From Anaeromicrobium sediminis (lineage in GTDB: Bacteria > Bacillota > Clostridia > Peptostreptococcales > Thermotaleaceae), in the NCBI RefSeq assembly GCF_002270055.1, contig NZ_NIBG01000016.1, positions 16,676-80,675 of the forward strand: DNA of 64,000 nt. The letters run 5' to 3'. Positions 42,763 to 52,586 of this stretch are shown one piece after another; position 1 is the first letter of the stretch, and each line of letters starts with the position of its first letter. The position numbers were made by a program, and so were the translations under genes. Under the pieces are notes generated by a model. That model was given only the letters and a program-made list of their open reading frames with translations, was not told the origin of the DNA and did not search any database.

Positions 42763-44148
42763 ATGGAGATAAAACTTATAAATAAATTAATAATTAGTTT
42801 TTTAATCGTAATATTACTATCTACTGTTTTGGGTCTTGCCATAAGTAATTATAAAATAGATAAGAATTTTGAGAAGTACTTAGAAGATAAAAAAAATAAA
42901 ACTGTTGCTACTGTTGTTGATATTGTAGAGAATAATTGTGATGAAGAGACTGCTATAGAGCGTTCACAGGATATAGAGCTACTTGCTAAAAGTGAACAAT
43001 TGTATATTAGGGTGGAAGATTTAGATGGAAAGATTACCTTTGAAACAAAGAAGAACTATGTAAATGCTATGAAGGATGAATCAACTATGGATTCTAATGA
43101 TATGATACAAAAGACCTTTGATCCTAAATATTACAAGGAAGAAAAATATGAATTAGTAAAGTATAATAGAAAAATCGGGAATGTGATTATAGGATACTAT
43201 GGTTTAGATAATTGTACTAGTCGTGATTTACAGATGAAGGATACCATAACTAATACTTTAATAGAAACGGCCCTTGGGACATTAATGATAGGAATAATAA
43301 TAAGTATATTTTTAGCAAGACACTTTTCTATCCCTTTAAAAAATATGACTAAAACTACAAATGAAATTAGAAAGGGAAATTTAGATGTATGTTTAGATGA
43401 AAAGAGTAGCACCTATGAGATAAATGAATTGTCTAATGCAATTAAATATCTAGTAAAGAGTCTTGAGAATAAGGATATGCTTAGGAAAAGACTTGCATCT
43501 GATATGTCCCACGAAATTAGAACTCCTCTAATGACTTTACAAAATACCATGGAGGCATTTTTATATGGAGTCTGGGAGCCTACAAAGGAAAGGCTTGAAA
43601 GTTGTTATGAGGAGACCATAAGACTTTCCAAATTAGTGGATAGACTTAAGGACATAAATAAATTAGAAGAGGAAAGTATAAAGTTAAATATGAAGGAGTT
43701 TAATATTACAGATGAACTAAATCAGCTATTAGAGTTATTTAGACCCCAATATGAAAATAAAAATATTAATCTGATTTTTAAATCTGATGGAGACATATTA
43801 ATAAATTCTGACAAGGATAAAATAAAGCAAGTTATAGTTAACTTACTTAATAATGCTTATAACTATACAGATAAAAATGGTAAAGTGGAAGTGACACTAG
43901 AAAAAAGGGACAAGAATATAGTCATAGCTGTTAAGGATAATGGTATAGGTATATCTAAAGATGACTTACCATTCATATTTGAAAGGTTTTATAGAATTGA
44001 TGAGACTAGGAACAGAAAAACAGGAGGCATGGGAATCGGGCTAACTATATCAGAAGCACTAGTTAATGCCCTTGGTGGTACTATTAATGCTGAAAGTAAA
44101 TTAGGTGAAGGGTCTATATTTATTGTAAGGCTACCAATTAAAAATTAA
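42763..44148 (+). CDS. Sensor histidine kinase
   Basis: 461 residues. Membrane helices at ~8-28 and ~165-187 enclose an extracytoplasmic sensor of ~135 residues; HAMP (ARHFSIPLKNMTKTTNEIRKGN), HisKA with SDMSHEIRTPL (His 250) and a complete HATPase domain (NLLNNAYNYT, DNGIGI, FERFYRID, GGMGIGLTI). Partner of the preceding regulator. A CcdA/TlpA set lies 154 bases downstream and may be under its control. Confidence 0.93.
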   Translation: MEIKLINKLIISFLIVILLSTVLGLAISNYKIDKNFEKYLEDKKNKTVATVVDIVENNCDEETAIERSQDIELLAKSEQLYIRVEDLDGKITFETKKNYVNAMKDESTMDSNDMIQKTFDPKYYKEEKYELVKYNRKIGNVIIGYYGLDNCTSRDLQMKDTITNTLIETALGTLMIGIIISIFLARHFSIPLKNMTKTTNEIRKGNLDVCLDEKSSTYEINELSNAIKYLVKSLENKDMLRKRLASDMSHEIRTPLMTLQNTMEAFLYGVWEPTKERLESCYEETIRLSKLVDRLKDINKLEEESIKLNMKEFNITDELNQLLELFRPQYENKNINLIFKSDGDILINSDKDKIKQVIVNLLNNAYNYTDKNGKVEVTLEKRDKNIVIAVKDNGIGISKDDLPFIFERFYRIDETRNRKTGGMGIGLTISEALVNALGGTINAESKLGEGSIFIVRLPIKN

Positions 44149-44302
44149 CTTTCATGTTTATTAGACTATTAAAGGGTATATATTAAATAAAATATTATCC
44201 TATTAATATATCTTTATATTTTCTTTACAATGTTTTGTTAAAATATAGGAGAACCCAAAAAATATTAGATAAGGGTTAATATATGGTTTAGGAGGAACGT
44301 AT

Positions 44303-45001
44303 ATGGGATTATTAGGAGATGTTTCATTATCCATAGCCTTTGGGGCTGGATTTTTATCTTTTTTCTCACCCTGCATACTTCCATTAATACCAGTGTACAT
44401 CATGTATATTACTGGTATCAGCATGGAAAATGAGCTAGAGGAAAGAAAACTTTATGTACTAAAGAGAACTATTGGTTTTGTCATAGGATTTACAATTATA
44501 TTCATGATAATGGGTACATCTGCTAGCTTTATAGGAAAAATATTTGTAAGGAATAAAATACTTTTTTCTAAAGTAAGTGGATTGTTAACTATAATATTTG
44601 GATTAAAGATGATGGGTATTTTAAAACTTAACTTTTTAAGTATGGAAAAGAAATTTAAAGCCCCACAAAAGATTACTAATTGGTTTAGTGCAATTTTAGT
44701 GGGAATGGCCTTTGCCGCTGGATGGACACCATGTTTTGGCCCAGTTTTGGCATCTATTCTTATTTATGCAGGAGGAACGGCTACTGTTTCAAAGGGAGTT
44801 TATCTATTAGGTATGTACTCTTTAGGAATGGCCATCCCTTTCCTTGCAACGGCCCTGTTTAGTAATTATTTAAGTAAATTTATGTCCAGGGCAGAAAAGT
44901 TTGCAGTATATATTCCTAAAATTAGTGGCTTTATGATGGTGGTATTTGGAATATTAGTTTATTTTAATCTAGTTGTTAATATAAGTAGATTATTAATATA
45001 A
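44303..45001 (+). CDS. ccdA: CcdA-type thiol-disulfide electron carrier
   Basis: 232 residues, six membrane helices. The two redox cysteines are in SFFSPCILPLIPVY near residue 27 and GWTPCFGPVLASI near 143, both in the CcdA/DsbD consensus (P-C-x-x-P and T-P-C-x-G-P). It passes reducing equivalents from cytoplasmic thioredoxin to outside thiol proteins. AGGAGGAACGTAT precedes ATG. The next gene is a TlpA-type thioredoxin, the natural acceptor. Confidence 0.93.
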   Translation: MGLLGDVSLSIAFGAGFLSFFSPCILPLIPVYIMYITGISMENELEERKLYVLKRTIGFVIGFTIIFMIMGTSASFIGKIFVRNKILFSKVSGLLTIIFGLKMMGILKLNFLSMEKKFKAPQKITNWFSAILVGMAFAAGWTPCFGPVLASILIYAGGTATVSKGVYLLGMYSLGMAIPFLATALFSNYLSKFMSRAEKFAVYIPKISGFMMVVFGILVYFNLVVNISRLLI

Positions 45002-45015
45002 GGGGGAGGAAAAGA

Positions 45016-45612
45016 ATGACTAAGAGAAATATTATTATAGTAATTCTAGCCATTGGATTAGTGGTAGGATTATACTATGGAACGAAGGTGGAAACAAGTC
45101 CAGAGAAAACTAATACTGCACAAGAGGAAAATGTAGAAAAAGCTCCTGAAGAAAAGGCTGATGAAAAACCTAGCGCAGAAGAGGAATTAGCCGTTGGTAA
45201 ACCAGCACCAAAATTTACTCTTAAGGATTTAAATGGAAAAGACGTGTCCCTTAGTGATTATAAAGGCAAGATAGTCTTAATAAATTTCTGGGCCACATGG
45301 TGTGCTTATTGTGATATGGAAATGCCTGATTTAGAAAAGCTGAATAAGGAAAATGATGACCTGGTAGTGTTAGCTGTTAATGTACGTGAAGGTAAAGATA
45401 TTGTTGAGAAGTATATTAAAGAGGGTAAATACACATTCCCTGTTGCACTTGATGAAAGTGGAGATGTATCAGCTAAATATTTAGTTAGTGCGTTCCCTAC
45501 AACTTACTTTGTAGACAAAGAGGGACTGTTATTAGGAGCAGTACCAGGAATGATGACAGCTGCCCAAATGGATGAAATAGTTGGAAATATACGAGCGGAG
45601 ATTGAGAAGTAA
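45016..45612 (+). CDS. Membrane-anchored TlpA/ResA-type thioredoxin
   Basis: 198 residues. Uncleaved N-terminal anchor (~5-23), an acidic linker to residue ~60, then an AhpC/TSA-type thioredoxin fold (VGKPAPKFTLKDLNGKDVSL) with active site WATWCAYC and the cis-Pro segment SAFPTTYFVD. It faces outside and would reduce disulfides using electrons from CcdA. GGGGGAGGAAAAGA precedes ATG, 14 bases after ccdA. Confidence 0.93.
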   Translation: MTKRNIIIVILAIGLVVGLYYGTKVETSPEKTNTAQEENVEKAPEEKADEKPSAEEELAVGKPAPKFTLKDLNGKDVSLSDYKGKIVLINFWATWCAYCDMEMPDLEKLNKENDDLVVLAVNVREGKDIVEKYIKEGKYTFPVALDESGDVSAKYLVSAFPTTYFVDKEGLLLGAVPGMMTAAQMDEIVGNIRAEIEK

Positions 45613-45613
45613 G

Positions 45614-46198
45614 ATGAGCCCATTTTTCTTCTCTTATAAATCAATAACTATAACATGGTTTATGTTTATAACTACGGTAGCTATTTTCATAAGTTATTTT
45701 ATAGCAGGCTCATTAGCTAAGGAACATGAGCAAGATAAAAATAAAATAGAAGACATATTCATGATTACATTAGTCAGTGGACTTATTGGAGCTAGACTTA
45801 CCTATGTACTAATGAACATGGACTTATATAGGGAGAATATGTTTGACATATTAAAAATGTCCCATTACAATCTTTCATTCATGGGAGGAATAATAGTAGG
45901 ATTAGTGATATTAGGAATTTGTTCTTTAAAATATAAAATTCCATTAGAAAAATTATTAAGAATTTTTATCACACCCTTTTATTTTTCCATGGCCATAGGA
46001 GTATGGACATTCATGTTTGATAAACTTTCTTTGCCTTTAAATCATATGAAAAATGGCCAAAGGGGAATTTTATATTTATCTATCATGTTTATAATTGGTA
46101 TCATAATAGAATTGAATTTACCAAAGAAAAGTAATTATAAGTTTGTATCAAGTATAATAGCTTGTTTACTAATACTTTTATATTATAAAATATTATAG
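45614..46198 (+). CDS. Lgt-like membrane protein
   Basis: 194 residues with about six membrane helices. LISGLIGARLTYVLMNMDLYREN (in part GLIGARLTYVL) and YNLSFMGGIIVGLVILG resemble prolipoprotein diacylglyceryl transferase, but the family's hallmark His-Gly and the middle block are reduced, and the protein is shorter than Lgt (~260). It starts one base after the thioredoxin stop. Lgt-like proteins of this kind recur beside CcdA/TlpA; a role in thiol or lipid handling is inferred only. Confidence 0.68.
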   Translation: MSPFFFSYKSITITWFMFITTVAIFISYFIAGSLAKEHEQDKNKIEDIFMITLVSGLIGARLTYVLMNMDLYRENMFDILKMSHYNLSFMGGIIVGLVILGICSLKYKIPLEKLLRIFITPFYFSMAIGVWTFMFDKLSLPLNHMKNGQRGILYLSIMFIIGIIIELNLPKKSNYKFVSSIIACLLILLYYKIL

Positions 46199-46253
46199 AT
46201 TATATATTAAGGCTAAGATTCTTATGAAATATGAAAGGCTACTATGAAAATAC

Positions 46254-46300
46254 AAAAAGACAATGGAATTTATAATTAAATCCATTGTCTTTTAAATTTT
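46254..46300 (+). terminator. Terminator after the thiol-redox operon
   Basis: AAAAGACAATGGA pairs with TCCATTGTCTTTT over a 13-base loop, followed by AAATTTTT. Confidence 0.8.
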
Positions 46301-46443
46301 TGCCAGCTTTAATTAGCATAAGAAAATATGAACAAATATTGCAGAAATATGCAGAATTATGACATAATTATAATATAAGAAATAAATGAAATTTATTTAT
46401 CATATTTAAAAGAGCTAAATAGTTAGTGGGACGGAGAGATATT

Positions 46444-48729
46444 ATGAAATCAAAATTTTTATATATTTTACCTATATTCATCTTATGCATATTCATATTT
46501 ATACTGGGAAACATCCATGCAGAAGAATCACAGTCTAAGTATAATATAAAAGAAATACGAGTTATTGCAGATGAAGACTTTCCTCCATATATTTTTAGGG
46601 ATGAAAAGGGAAATTTAAAGGGCATACTTGTGGATCAGTGGGGTCTGTGGAGCAGGAAAACTGGAATTGAAGTAAAGATACATGCTATGAATTGGAAACG
46701 TGCACAAAGGCTCATGAGAGAAGGACAGTATGATGTTATAGATACTATATTTAAGAATGAAGAGAGAAAAAAGATTTATTATTTTTCAAATCCATATGCA
46801 GATATTGAAGTATCAATATTTTTTAATAAAAATATATCAGGAATAACGGATATTAAGTCTTTAAAGGGTCTTAAGATTGGGATAAAAAAGGCAGATAGTA
46901 ATATTAGTCTATTAGAAGAAGAGGGGATTACTGAATATGTAGAATTTGATACCTATGAATCCATTATAAAGGCTGCCAAAAACAATGAAATTAATGCTTT
47001 TATAATGGGAAAGCCTGCAGGGATGTACTATATGTATAAGTATAATATGCAGAGGGATTTTAGATATACTCACCCCCAACATATAGGAAATTTTCACCGA
47101 GCTGTGAAAAAAGAGGATATACATATTTTAAATGCTATTAATGAGGGCTTTTCTCAAATAAATAAATTGGAGTACGAACAAATCTATAATAAGTGGTTTG
47201 GATTTGAATATAGGAGTCCAGAACTTGTTCTTTATATAAAGCTTTTTATTAGTGGCGTTTTAATTATAGGATTTGTTTTAATTATTTGGAGTATTACATT
47301 GAAAAAAGCAGTTGAAGAAAAGACGTTAGAGCTTACAAACACTGTAGATAAGCTTCAGAGAAGTGAAAATCGAATCAATGCCATTTTTAAAGCGTTGCCG
47401 GATTTATTTTTCATACTAAACCGTAAAGGTATTTTTATTGATTATCAGGTAAATGATCCTAAAAAATTAGAGTATGGACCAGAGAAATTTTTAGGTAAAT
47501 CCGTTTCACAAGTATTTCATAAGGACCTTGCACAAAAACTTATGGTTCCTATAAAAGAGAGCATTAGGTCAGGCAATACTCAAATGGTAGAATATACATT
47601 AGGACAAGGAGAAGATATACAATATTTTGAAGCAAGGATTATAAAATATGATAGGGACGAGGCCCTTGCTATCATTAGAGATATAACAGAAAGGAAGCTT
47701 TCTGATATGAAGATATATAATATGAGCATAAGGGATGCCATGACGGGACTTTATAATAGAAACTATTTTGAAAGAGAAATGGAAATAAGAAATGGTCAGA
47801 ATAATTTAAATCAATCTGTAATAATATGTGATCTAGATGGATTAAAGTTTATAAATGATACTTTAGGACATGCAACTGGAGATGAATATTTAAGAATAGC
47901 TACAGACATTATAAAATTTTGCTTTGAAAAGAAAAATACTGTAATAGCTAGGATTGGTGGGGACGAGTTTGGAATCTTAATGAAGGATATATCGGAAGAG
48001 GATGTACTGAAGACAAAATATAAACTAAAAGAATTGTTAGAAGACATTAATAGGAACAAGGTAATCCCTATAAGCATTTCCTTTGGATATTCTATTTCAC
48101 AGGGGAATAAGAGGGATTTAAAAGAAATGTTTAAGGAAGCAGATACCTTTATGTATAAGGAAAAACTTCACCATAAGCAAAGTTCAAAGAGCGATCTTGT
48201 GAATGTTCTTATGAAAATGCTTGAAACAAGGGATTTTATTACGGAAGGTCATTGTGATAGACTTCAAATACTGTCAGCAAAGCTTGCTAAGGCAGTTGGT
48301 ATGACAGACAGTAAAATTCAAGATATTTTACTTTTTTCTAAATTTCATGATATAGGTAAAATTGGTGTTTCAGATAGGGTGCTTTTTAAGCCAGGAAAAC
48401 TCACAGAAGAAGAATTTGAAGAAATGAAGAGACATACTGAAATCGGTTATAGAATTGCTCAATCTTGTCCAGATATTGCACATCTAGCTGATTGGATATT
48501 GAAGCATCATGAGTGGTGGAATGGAGAAGGATACCCCTTTTGTTTAAAGAGGGATAAAATCCCTATAGAATGTAGAATTCTTTCAATTGTAGATGCATAT
48601 GATGCCATGACAAGCGACAGACCTTATAGGAAGGCTTTAAGTAAAGAGAAAGCAATAGATGAATTAAAGCGCTGTAGCAGAGTTCAATTTGACCCATATT
48701 TAGTAGAGAAGTTTTTAAACATATTATAA
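46444..48729 (+). CDS. Solute-binding-domain sensor with PAS, GGDEF and HD-GYP
   Basis: 761 residues. Signal/anchor at ~5-25; a family-3 solute-binding domain at ~35-255 (ADEDFPPYIFRDEKGNLKGILVDQWG and ERKKIYYFSNPYAD); a membrane helix at ~262-285; PAS at ~305-420; GGDEF with RIGGDEF (505-509) but no RxxD inhibitory site; and HD-GYP with KFHDIGKIG (HD 635-636) and HHEWWNGEGYP (688). Both c-di-GMP synthesis and breakdown motifs look intact. A bound amino acid or similar outside may decide which activity dominates. ATG at 46444 follows GGACGGAGAGATATT. Confidence 0.93.
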   Translation: MKSKFLYILPIFILCIFIFILGNIHAEESQSKYNIKEIRVIADEDFPPYIFRDEKGNLKGILVDQWGLWSRKTGIEVKIHAMNWKRAQRLMREGQYDVIDTIFKNEERKKIYYFSNPYADIEVSIFFNKNISGITDIKSLKGLKIGIKKADSNISLLEEEGITEYVEFDTYESIIKAAKNNEINAFIMGKPAGMYYMYKYNMQRDFRYTHPQHIGNFHRAVKKEDIHILNAINEGFSQINKLEYEQIYNKWFGFEYRSPELVLYIKLFISGVLIIGFVLIIWSITLKKAVEEKTLELTNTVDKLQRSENRINAIFKALPDLFFILNRKGIFIDYQVNDPKKLEYGPEKFLGKSVSQVFHKDLAQKLMVPIKESIRSGNTQMVEYTLGQGEDIQYFEARIIKYDRDEALAIIRDITERKLSDMKIYNMSIRDAMTGLYNRNYFEREMEIRNGQNNLNQSVIICDLDGLKFINDTLGHATGDEYLRIATDIIKFCFEKKNTVIARIGGDEFGILMKDISEEDVLKTKYKLKELLEDINRNKVIPISISFGYSISQGNKRDLKEMFKEADTFMYKEKLHHKQSSKSDLVNVLMKMLETRDFITEGHCDRLQILSAKLAKAVGMTDSKIQDILLFSKFHDIGKIGVSDRVLFKPGKLTEEEFEEMKRHTEIGYRIAQSCPDIAHLADWILKHHEWWNGEGYPFCLKRDKIPIECRILSIVDAYDAMTSDRPYRKALSKEKAIDELKRCSRVQFDPYLVEKFLNIL

Positions 48730-48831
48730 GATTTTGAACCTAAATAAATAATCCCAATTATAGGGGAATACTGTTTGGAACAAAAAGTATTTTTATGTTG
48801 TTGAAAAATAATAGATAGTAATAATACATAG

Positions 48832-48857
48832 AGGGTGGTGCTAAGCTGCCCTTTTTA
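48832..48857 (+). terminator. Terminator after SBP-GGDEF-HD-GYP gene
   Basis: AGGGTGGT pairs with GCTGCCCT (with G-U pairs) around GCTAA, followed by TTTTT. The remaining 48858-49111 is AT-rich promoter-like sequence with GCTATAAT near 48971. Confidence 0.65.
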
Positions 48858-49111
48858 ATATAACAAGAGGATTAAAATAATATATTGAATATAATTGTAG
48901 TATAAATTAAAAATAAAATTCCATTGAATTTAAAAAAATAGAGTAGCACTTAATAGTATAGCCAAAATTTGCTATAATATCTGTATAACCCATATTATAG
49001 GAGAATATGTGACATGTTTAGATTGATAAATAGTTGAAATATATAGAAAATTGAGACACGTGACTGAATAGATGAAAAGAGACATTTTTTAGGGTGAGTG
49101 GAGTGGTTGAA

Positions 49112-51322
49112 ATGTATAAAAAAAATATTAAGGGAATATTAAATAACTTAGGATTTAAAGTTGGAACTTATATGTTATTGGTTGCAATTGTGCCATTGAT
49201 GATTTACTTAATCTTGAATAATATAGTTATTTCTAAGTATTTTTTAGAAATAGAGCAGACAAGCATAATGTCTAAAACACAGAAGGCAAATAAAATTTTT
49301 CAATCAGAGGCATTAGATTTAGAAGAACTAGCAAAAGATAGTGGTGTATGGGATGTTTTTTATGAAAAAATAGAAGAAAAAGACATTGAATGGTTTAAAG
49401 GAGATTATTCGGGGTGGCTCCCACATGTTTTTAATATAGATTTGATACTCATAGCTAATAAGAATAGAGAAATTATGGACCAATATGGATTAAAATATAG
49501 GAACGATTCACAATTATTTGCAGATAATACAATTAGTAGTATATTAAAGGGAGATTACGATGAAAAGAAGAATTACCCTCATGGGATAAAGAGGTATAAT
49601 GGAAATCTATACATTATAGGAACTTCACCTGTTCTTCTTTCAGATTATGGAGGACCCTCCAGAGGGGTAGTTGTTTTTGGAAAAAAAATTACTCCTAAAT
49701 TTCTTCAAGATATAAAGGACAAGTTTGGATACCATATCTTTTTTTCCTATGGTAATGAATTTGTTTCAAATACAGAAATCAGTAAATACATAGAAGAGCA
49801 TTTTCATACAATTAGTAAATCAAATAATAAAAAAACAATTGAGTTAGGAAAATCTAAGATTGTTGGAAGCATTCCAATTAAGGATATTTCTGACGAGAAG
49901 GTAGGTCATCTTTATATTCTTGAATCCAGGGATATATTTTTGTCCACACTTAGTTTAATACGAAAGAATGCTCTTTGGATTTTCATTTTATCTTGCAGTT
50001 TAAGTCTATTCTTAGGTATTAAGTTAAAAAATATAATTGTTAACCCTATGAAAGATCTAGAAAATCAAATTAATAAAATGACAGAGAAAGGCTCACTTAT
50101 AGATGTAAAAACAAAAGGAACAAATGAATTTATTAATCTTTCTATTAATCTTGGGAAAACCTTAAATCAAATGGCTGATAGTATTTACCGCCATAAAAAA
50201 GAGAACAAAAATCTCAGGATGATTTCCAACACAGATGGACTGACTTCATTATATAATCATAGATATTTCTATGAATGTTTTAATAAGAAAATAACAGAAG
50301 GGCGTAGACCAATAACTGTTTTATTTTGTGATATTGACAAATTTAAATTAATAAATGATATTCATGGACACATTATTGGGGATATGATTTTGAAAGAAGT
50401 TGGAAATATTATCAATAAATCAGTACAAGGAAATGATTTAATTTTTAGATATGGGGGAGAAGAGTTTGCCGTATTATTGGATAATTATACTTCAGAAGAA
50501 TCTTTTGGTATAGCAGAAGAGATTAGAATTAATATTGTAAGATCTAGAATACTTCAAAAGTATTCTGGAGATTTACCAGTTACCATTAGTATTGGTTTGG
50601 CATCCTATCCTACTGATTCATTAGATGCAAAGGATTTGATTGAAAAAGCTGACAAGGCCCTGTATTTTGCAAAACAAAATGGTCGTAATCAATGTTGTAT
50701 CTATAAGGAAGAGATAAATGAAGTATTACTAGAAAATTCTGCTGAGTTTGCAAAGCAAGAAATCTTGATAGACTCTGCATTGGCCATAGGTGCAGCCATT
50801 GATGCTAAGGACGTATATACAGGTAAACATTCCGAGCTGGTGACAAAATATTCACTTTTACTTGCTGAAAAACTTCAGTTGTCAGTACAGGACAAGTATG
50901 TGATAAGAATAGGTGCATTATTGCATGACTGCGGAAAAATAGGAATTCCTGATGATATTATTCACAAACCAAACAGACTAACCGAAGAAGAGTTTAATAT
51001 AATCAAAAATCATACTATACTAGGAAATAATATTGCAAAACATTTTGTAAAAAATCCAGCAATTATTGCTTGTGTTAGAAACCATCACGAAAGATGGGAT
51101 GGAAAGGGATATCCCGATGGACTGTCAGGTGAGAGCATTCCTATACATGCTAGAATAGTGTGTATTGCAGATGCATACCATGCCATGGTATCTAATCGTC
51201 CATATAGAAAATCCTTGTCTAAAGATGTAGCCTTTGAAGAATTAAGAAATAACAAGGGAACTCAATTTGATCCTGAATTAGTAGATATATTTATTAAAAC
51301 AGTACAGGAAGATTTACTTTAG
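49112..51322 (+). CDS. CHASE4-HAMP-GGDEF-HD-GYP c-di-GMP enzyme
   Basis: 736 residues. Membrane helix at ~15-37; CHASE4 sensor outside (ALDLEELAKDSGVWDVFYEK and FNIDLILIANKN); second helix ~288-308; HAMP; GGDEF with YGGEEFAVLL (448-452) and no RxxD; HD-GYP with LLHDCGKIGIPD (HD 605-606) and HHERWDGKGYPDG. Motifs for both synthesis and breakdown are intact. The ATG at 49112 is preferred (GGAG 8 bases before) over the GTG at 49094. It directly follows another GGDEF-HD-GYP gene, but with a terminator between. Confidence 0.93.
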   Translation: MYKKNIKGILNNLGFKVGTYMLLVAIVPLMIYLILNNIVISKYFLEIEQTSIMSKTQKANKIFQSEALDLEELAKDSGVWDVFYEKIEEKDIEWFKGDYSGWLPHVFNIDLILIANKNREIMDQYGLKYRNDSQLFADNTISSILKGDYDEKKNYPHGIKRYNGNLYIIGTSPVLLSDYGGPSRGVVVFGKKITPKFLQDIKDKFGYHIFFSYGNEFVSNTEISKYIEEHFHTISKSNNKKTIELGKSKIVGSIPIKDISDEKVGHLYILESRDIFLSTLSLIRKNALWIFILSCSLSLFLGIKLKNIIVNPMKDLENQINKMTEKGSLIDVKTKGTNEFINLSINLGKTLNQMADSIYRHKKENKNLRMISNTDGLTSLYNHRYFYECFNKKITEGRRPITVLFCDIDKFKLINDIHGHIIGDMILKEVGNIINKSVQGNDLIFRYGGEEFAVLLDNYTSEESFGIAEEIRINIVRSRILQKYSGDLPVTISIGLASYPTDSLDAKDLIEKADKALYFAKQNGRNQCCIYKEEINEVLLENSAEFAKQEILIDSALAIGAAIDAKDVYTGKHSELVTKYSLLLAEKLQLSVQDKYVIRIGALLHDCGKIGIPDDIIHKPNRLTEEEFNIIKNHTILGNNIAKHFVKNPAIIACVRNHHERWDGKGYPDGLSGESIPIHARIVCIADAYHAMVSNRPYRKSLSKDVAFEELRNNKGTQFDPELVDIFIKTVQEDLL

Positions 51323-51348
51323 TACGAACAGAACTTATATTTTATTGT

Positions 51349-51380
51349 CAAAAGCCTTCTCAAACAGAGAAGGCTTTTGA
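51349..51380 (+). terminator. Terminator after CHASE4 gene
   Basis: CAAAAGCCTTCTC pairs with GAGAAGGCTTTTG around a short loop. Confidence 0.85.
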
Positions 51381-51509
51381 ATTTACCCAATTTTTATTTA
51401 CTATATATTTAGTAGTACAAATTGTTATAAAAAATTTTAAAAATAAAAATGGAACTTTTTTATTATTCAGTGCGTCAAACTTGTGTAAGGAAAAAAAGGA
51501 GGCAGTAAA

Positions 51510-52238
51510 ATGAAAAAAATATTATCAGCTTTAATGATTACAGCAGTATTAATGACAGGGAATGTATTTGCAGATACACCAGAGGTAATGCCAATATCTG
51601 CACCTATTGAGAAAGAAGTTTCAAAAGAAGAACCTATTCCTACTTTATATGAAGAAGTAAAGGCAGAAGATAAAGTTAAAATGGTTAAATTTGAAGCAAA
51701 TGCTCAAGAAATTGATGGGGTAATGATGGTTCCTTTAAGAAGTACATTAGAGAAAGCTGGATACACATTAAAATGGCATGAAGACACTCATTCAGTAGAT
51801 ATTTCAAAAGGTAACCAATGGACAAATATAAAGATAGGAAAAAATCTTTATTTCTTCAATAGAGTGGCTCCATTTCAATTAAGTAAAGAGCCAGTAATAA
51901 TTGATGGAAGAACTTTAGTTCCTGCTGAGTTCTTTAATGCCATATTGAACTTAGGATTAGAAATTATAGATGGAAAATTAATTATAAGCGATGAAATGGT
52001 AGCTGTACATAGAGGATATGTTCAAGAAATTAAAAATGATGAAAATGGAAATATGAGTATAACTATTTCATCTCAAGAAGTTCCAAAAGATGAATTTGAT
52101 AAAAAAATTATCCATTTATCAAGTGATAATACTTATGTAAATACGAAGGTAGAAAAAGGTTTATTTGTTAACGTTATAACACCACCAATAATGACTATGA
52201 GCATCCCAGCTCAAACATCTGGGGTTATTGTATACTAA
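51510..52238 (+). CDS. Secreted protein with copper-amine-oxidase N-terminal-like domain
   Basis: 242 residues. Sec signal peptide (MKKILSALMITAVLMTGNVFA), an acidic linker, then the stalk-like domain found in many clostridial surface proteins at ~55-150: MMVPLRSTLEKAGYTLKWHEDTHSV and IIDGRTLVPAEFFNAILN. The last ~90 residues are beta-rich with no known motif. No catalytic domain is attached, so it is likely a cell-wall-associated or structural protein. AAAAAAAGGAGGCAGTAAA precedes ATG. Confidence 0.88.
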   Translation: MKKILSALMITAVLMTGNVFADTPEVMPISAPIEKEVSKEEPIPTLYEEVKAEDKVKMVKFEANAQEIDGVMMVPLRSTLEKAGYTLKWHEDTHSVDISKGNQWTNIKIGKNLYFFNRVAPFQLSKEPVIIDGRTLVPAEFFNAILNLGLEIIDGKLIISDEMVAVHRGYVQEIKNDENGNMSITISSQEVPKDEFDKKIIHLSSDNTYVNTKVEKGLFVNVITPPIMTMSIPAQTSGVIVY

Positions 52239-52327
52239 AGTTAAGAGCCAATAAAAGGGTTCTGCTTTTGAATCAAATTAAAACTTACTTGTTGACACCC
52301 AAATTTAAAAAGAATTTAATAATGTAA

Positions 52328-52386
52328 AGAAACCTCCTTGTGTAGTGATTCTACGAGAAATCACTACACAAGGAGGTTTTTATTTA
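52328..52386 (+). terminator. Strong terminator
   Basis: AAACCTCCTTGTGTAGTGAT pairs with its complement (about 20 bp) over CTACGAG-like loop, followed by TTATTTATT. The right arm contains AGGAGG, but no gene follows closely. The rest of the 52387-52586 gap is AT-rich upstream sequence of the menaquinone operon. Confidence 0.88.
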
Positions 52387-52586
52387 TTATAACTCCCAAT
52401 TATTACAATTGTCGATTCTTTGTGACAATAGTCAAAAAGTGTTGATTAAAGGTACTAGAATAGTTAAAATTTTAATAAACAAATAGGTTGATTTATTACT
52501 ACTATTATATATTGTCCAATTATTATGTGTGTAATATAGTTTCAACATTATTTTAACAAATATGATGAAAGTGTGGGGATATTAGA

